DNA of 64,000 nt, taken from Ustulina deusta. Its lineage: Eukaryota > Ascomycota > Sordariomycetes > Xylariales > Xylariaceae. Numbering within the stretch: the stretch's first letter is position 1; the number at the start of each line of letters is the position of its first letter. The DNA is taken from positions 310,001 to 374,000 of the forward strand of contig JAJNNX010000002.1 in the NCBI GenBank assembly GCA_023159155.1. The letters run 5' to 3'. This document shows, piece after piece, positions 59,039 through 64,000 of the stretch. The notes beneath the pieces were generated by a model. That model was not told the DNA's origin and did no database searches. It was given only the letters and a program-made list of their open reading frames with translations. The translations under genes and the position numbers were made by a program.

Positions 59039-62000
59039 ACGACAAAGAGAAACATAAGAGACAAGCTCCTGCAACACCGTTATGACAATTTCAACGAGTG
59101 CCCACCTAATTGGAGCAATCGAACGCGCCAGTGGCGGTACAGCTGTGTTTCGGTATCTGAACTCACAGGGAACAAAGGGGGTCCACCAGCACCCTTCGTT
59201 CATGTGTGTCTTGCTCACTTTGCAAGCACAGGTGGGCTCTGTATAGCAGTGGGTCATGGCGGCAATAAGAATACCTCCAGTGTCACGAGAAAGCAGCAAG
59301 GAAGAAGCCGCTATTGCATGCACGGCCAACAGCTACTTTGCAGATGAGCCGCTTGTGCCAAGGAAGTTGATAGGGCTCGTGTTAGGTGACAGATGCAGCT
59401 AGACTAACCAAATCAACGCCTTCGTGCGTTTGTTTAAATTGCTTCTGTATTCACGTCAATTGCGTGCTGCACCGCGAGGACTCATGCAGGGGATAATTTG
59501 AGTTCGGAATGGGTGTATTTTGGCAAAGATATTTTGAGCCAAACAGCAGTACCTAAGCAACATCGCCTAATGCAAATCATACCGGCAAAGACCCCTAGCT
59601 ACAACGCTCTGGCGTTCAATCCAACGGCAGCTCCATTTTCATGTGAGAGAATCACTCGATACATGGGTCTCTTCCCGGTTCATTTAGCGTTACCTCCATG
59701 ACCAGTGCCTTGCAGAATATATGCAGCGCGAGCTGTTTTGAGTGCTTACGGTGGTCTACTCTAGAAGACGTGGGCTTCTTGGAGAACGTGTTGAATAGTA
59801 TGGCACGTTCTGAGTCGAATTTCCGAATTTATTTGGATATACTCCATACACGTGTACACCCGCACAATTGATAACCCACACGGCTTGCTCCCTAGGGTAT
59901 GCCGCGATGCGTGTTGTTTCAACACCCAGTGCTCCAATTCGCATGAACATAAGGGGAGGTGCTGCAGCCGGTCCCATTCATTGACAGCGGTAGCAAAATA
60001 CGCGAGTTCATCGAGGTGACACTGCAAGGTCGCCTAGCATAATGTAACCACAAACTTTGACTAGGATGCAAGCCAAGGGTGAGGATGATCCGTCAGCCTC
60101 CCCGAAGTATAGCTTATCCTACAGAATGCTCTAGGTTAGATAAAGGTGGTAGGTATACCAGATCTGACTGATCTCCATCTCTGATAAGCACCCTATTGGT
60201 ATGCCAGACATGGTGAAAAAAAACAGCTGCGGGCCATCCTCCGATGCAAGTGCTGAACGCCTGACAAGTGCATTAGAGATTAATAACTGGGACGGTAGGT
60301 ATGACTGCCCGTGAGGTGAAGTGCGAATAGATTGGTTCCTCGACGGTATCGCGTCATGGAAGTACGGGCACAACGGACCATCTCGGCCGGAGTTATGGCA
60401 AAAAACAGTCGCGAAACCATAGTTTCGAGACCACAGGTTGAGAGCACGGCCCTTTTTGGTGCAACCAGTCCCAGTGAGGTCCGTTGCTGTTGCAATACAC
60501 AAAGCTCGATGTCTCTGGATTGGATATGAGTGATGATCACGGCGGTAGGTTGAGTTGGCAGATTCTAGACCGAACTAGTCACCAAGCTAGCTCAACCTAG
60601 AAGGGGAGCTTCGAATTATCAAGCGGCAAGAAAGAAGACATGGGGGGGAGGTAGTCGGCGAACAGCCATTCTCGTCGCAGCTCGAGTTATCGAAGGGTTG
60701 TGCATGCCGCACACAGAGAGTAAGGGATGCCCGGTTAGGGTAGTATTAGCCAGGTTCTCCCAGAGGTTTCGTTCGGTTGCATTGTAAGGCCACACACAAT
60801 GCAGCTAGGGTTACCCAAGCAATCGCCGTCCCTGGATAGGCTGTTGCCGAATCGTACGGTATATCGGATGAGCATCGCAGGAATACGATTTTATGATCTG
60901 CAAGGCCGCAGTCGAGACTCTTGTGTGCGCTCGCGAGTTCAGATGAATACCCTATGATTTGCGACGATATAGCTAATGAGCAGCATCACATCGGGCCCGA
61001 AGTAGGACTATCGGCAACGACCGGGAGCACGGTGTTTCGATTGCCTAGGAGGTAGATTAAGTGGATTTGATAGTTGTTACTTTACACGGCGTTCCTAAAG
61101 GACGAGACACTAGTCATGACACGTATCAACTGGTAGATATGACAACAGAGAGGCTAAACAAACCAATAGCTGTAGACGGGAAAGGCGTGTCAGATATCCA
61201 ATCTTCGCCTCTATGCTATTTGCCTAGCAGTACTATCTAGTCCAGATAGTAGTTTTCTGTTGCGCACACCATCCTGCCGTGGATTCTAGTTTAAAGCTAT
61301 GGGATTTCACCTAGGTAGTCTACGCCTATATCACCGCGAACCAACACTCCACACCTCCGATGCGCCCAGGCTCACACCAATAAGCTTAATTATGCAAGCT
61401 CTAATCACACCATGTAGCGAGCTTTTTTTTCGAGCTGCTGATGTGAAGCCTATAGTAACGTCATACAGCACACGTGGGAAGGGCTGCTCGGTAGAAATGC
61501 CAGAGGCGTGGCTGCAGATCAGATCGAAGGTTGAGAGAACGGAAGAAATACATAACTTCCTATTCGCTCGACGGTACGAGAAAGAATAGCGGACTAGAGA
61601 TAACAGGGAAAAAAGAATGGGCAAAGACTAGTTGGGCCATCACCATCCATCGACGTCAGACTTCACTATCATGATTTCACCGTTGGTCTTGAGTCGATAG
61701 ATAACCGGTCTACCTGCTTATCTAAGTCATCTGCAGTACTATGTATGCCATACTCTTTTCCAACGGGAACAACACGACTGATTGCCTAGTTCAATTGGTC
61801 GATCGACAAGTGCAATACCTGTTATAACTGAGTTAACGACGGATTGACTACTGGAAAGAAACTAGTGCTAGTCCGTAGTATGTTTTGGTGGCGATGCCGG
61901 TAACATACCTAGGTATGTGTATCTCCATCGGTGCTCGAGCCGTTGACAGCTAAACTAGGTAGACAATCATGGAGACAGATCTTCACTCGAGGCGGGGTAT

Positions 62001-64000
62001 CTAACAGCAGGTACCTCTATGCGGGGGTGGGTATATGTGAACACGAACCTAACCTGCATTACTCAATTGTTCTTCGAAACCCCAGCACGATGATCAACGA
62101 TGAGTTCAGCTGCGCAAGTGCTGTGTGTGTGATTTTTGATGGGGGCATCGATGGCGAGATGTGATGCGATGTGCTAAGCATGGCGTAAATACAGTTTAGA
62201 TGGTACCTTAAGTAGCCTCCGACGTTGTCTTGATTTTATCCTGGCTTTCGACGGCTGAACTCAGTTGGCTGGTTCCGGGCAGCTATCGAGTTGTACAGGG
62301 TCAATCCATGGCTAGATAAGTGCCCCCGGTGGAGACACGGCGAGTTGGGTCTAGGGGACGGACTCGCCGTCAAGTGTGCACTGTAAGCAAGGCTTGTACG
62401 GGCATGTTCGTGCGTATATGGGGTAAGTGGAGGCGCGTTGGGAGAGAAAATAGCTCTCTTGGGTGAAGATTGTGTACATGGGTATCTCGCAATTTTCAAC
62501 GTTTTGAAGGTCTGCTGTAGACATGCCTTTAAAGTGATCCGAAGTCCACATCTCCGAGCGACCTTGATGTCAGATGAGTCCCTCTCAGCACACTGCCTTC
62601 TCACGAGCCCTAGGAGCGAGTTCATCGTGGAACCAACCAAAAGCATTGTTTCTGGTAGATTAGGAATGCGACGTGACCAGAGCACCTGGTAACAGAAACA
62701 ACCTCGACTCCTAACAAATTAGCTTGTTAGTCAGCTGACTAACTACCTAATCATCTAGTCCCCCGTCTATTACAGTATAATGTGGACGCGCCTTTTTTTT
62801 TTTTTTTTTCCTTTATTTCTCAATAAATCAATCAATAAAACTTCCAACTTGGCGAATGCGAAATGTGAAAGGATCATCGAAGACGGATACCTCCTTTGCT
62901 TTGCTTGTTGACCTACCAGAAATAGCATAACCCGACGGCACTACCACACGTGTAAGTGACCCATCAGGGTATCAGAGCTGCAGATCAATCATCCGGCCGG
63001 GTCGTCCACAATCTAACTTTACATATATGGTGTATCAAAGTAATAGCATTCATGCCTCAAGATGGTGTGCTATCTGGTCGGACTTCTTCTTATTGTCCTG
63101 AATTCAAATACGACACCGCCGTCTCGAGAAACCCTTTTAGCTCCGGCTTTCCCCCGTTCGTGTTCGGATTTAACCTTTGACTAATTCACTTACACTAGGT
63201 CTGACCGGGGATACCTGACGACGATTTTCTCCCTTTGTCGCAATCTTCAGTTACCTACCTGCTTTTAGTATACCTCTAGTGTGGTGTAGTTCTTATATTC
63301 ATTAGCCTTTACTCATTTCAACTATAACCTCTCGCATGTGTCCAGGGGACTACAGGCTTGTCATATTCGCCCTCCGCATGCAGTCATATGCCTAGTGTAC
63401 CTACTACACTACTTACTACTTGTGGCACTAGTCTAGGTGAGATAATTTGGTCTTGTGGCTATCATCAGCGGTGAAGGGCTTATATCCTACCTCAGGTACA
63501 TACACAAACCCTTGGTACTGAGGTGGTACAGGTGATCATATGACTAGACCTATTGATGACTATCTTTGCTACATTCAATGTCCCACCTGTGAAGGTTGAA
63601 GATTGACAAACGGAAAGCAAGAATGTCTGGTTCTAGTGTTGTTCTACCCTTGTGGCTCTGTCCATTGTAATATCGAGGGCCAAATGGTCTACCTAGTGTA
63701 GCCTTTGATTTCTCCTGCAGATCCATTCTTTTTTTCTCCCTTCAATCTTTCTTTCTCCTCCATGAGCCTCGGCCGACCATGCTGGCGTCTGGTTCCTCTT
63801 AGCGTATCATTATTGCCCGGTTTTGCGCTGGTTTTGTATTTCATTAGGCCGTTCCCGCCACAGTGAGATTCCCTCCACAGTGAGAACTGAGACGGACAGA
63901 TTGGTCACCTTGCAACTCCCGACTCTTTCGACCCGCACCTTTTCTTCGATATCTTCCTCAAGGGAGGCGTTGATGAGTCGTCCTTCTCCATCATTTTGAC
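59039..64000. other. gene-free region at the right edge
   Basis: About 5 kb without a convincing gene on either strand; open frames are short and overlap each other. It contains TACCTAGGTA at 61906-61915 and a T17 tract at 62793-62809. From about 63700 to the end the DNA becomes CT-rich, as do gene leaders elsewhere in this window, so a plus-strand gene may begin just beyond the edge. Confidence 0.5.
62793..62809. repeat. T17 homopolymer
   Basis: Seventeen consecutive T, next to TTTATT and AATAAATCAATCAATAAA words. On the minus strand this reads as an A17 tract just after GAAATAAAGG, the arrangement of a polyadenylated end. Confidence 0.85.

Noticed and set aside
62236..62685. 149-codon minus-strand frame near the right edge
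   Set aside because: No recognisable domain, overlapping frame on the opposite strand, no splice or start context that supports a gene.
1..64000. CRISPR arrays, bacterial operons or integrated viral genes
   Set aside because: No spaced direct repeats and no such proteins; the gene structure is eukaryotic throughout.

Overview
The window is nuclear DNA of a filamentous ascomycete (Pezizomycotina, most likely Sordariomycetes). The genes carry several short introns, mostly 49-130 bases, with GT...AG ends and CTAAC-like branch sites. The set is typically fungal: SDH1, CGR1, SEC10, NUS1, TRM5, RRP46, PEX4, a PTPA activator, an Anp1-family mannosyltransferase and an NAD kinase. Noncoding DNA is full of ACCTAGGT/TAGGTA words of the kind common between genes in Sordariomycetes. 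The species cannot be named from this. Exon joins were worked out by hand from splice signals, reading phase and protein-family continuity, and for every multi-exon model given the exon lengths add up to an open frame.

Layout. 1-4.36 kb: no gene seen. 4.36-11.42 kb: an accessory-looking block with a DHA1-type MFS transporter (+), a short-chain dehydrogenase (-) and, across a 1.3 kb divergent promoter, a fused FAD monooxygenase/acetoacetate-decarboxylase-like enzyme (+). This looks like a small catabolic or secondary-metabolite cluster. 12.4-22 kb: four minus-strand genes, namely SDH1 with a spliced mitochondrial presequence, a PXB-PX-DUF3818 lipid-binding protein of the yeast Lec1 (Ypr097w) type, a coiled-coil single-span membrane protein with an apparent one-base frameshift, and the rRNA-processing factor CGR1. 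22-27.4 kb: gene-poor and partly AT-rich, with one decayed gene relic. 27.5-41.4 kb: two large disordered Pro/Ser-rich proteins, PEX4, an Anp1-family Golgi mannosyltransferase, and the divergent pair PTPA/RRP46. 43.8-50 kb: NAD kinase and a homeodomain transcription factor. 50.8-59 kb: SEC10 and NUS1 (divergent), then an AlkB-like dioxygenase and TRM5 (divergent). 59-64 kb: no gene seen.

Most genes are housekeeping and work in separate pathways: respiration, exocytosis, dolichol synthesis and N-glycan mannosylation, RNA processing, tRNA methylation, peroxisome import. The most interesting signals are these. The two disordered proteins both combine an NDR/Cbk1-type docking motif with NDR phosphorylation consensus sites. 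The monooxygenase/decarboxylase fusion seems to lack the expected lysine in its decarboxylase half. The AlkB homologue has a PCNA-binding-like motif at its N-terminus. The palindrome TACCTAGGTA occurs at seven places, all intergenic, where chance predicts well under one.
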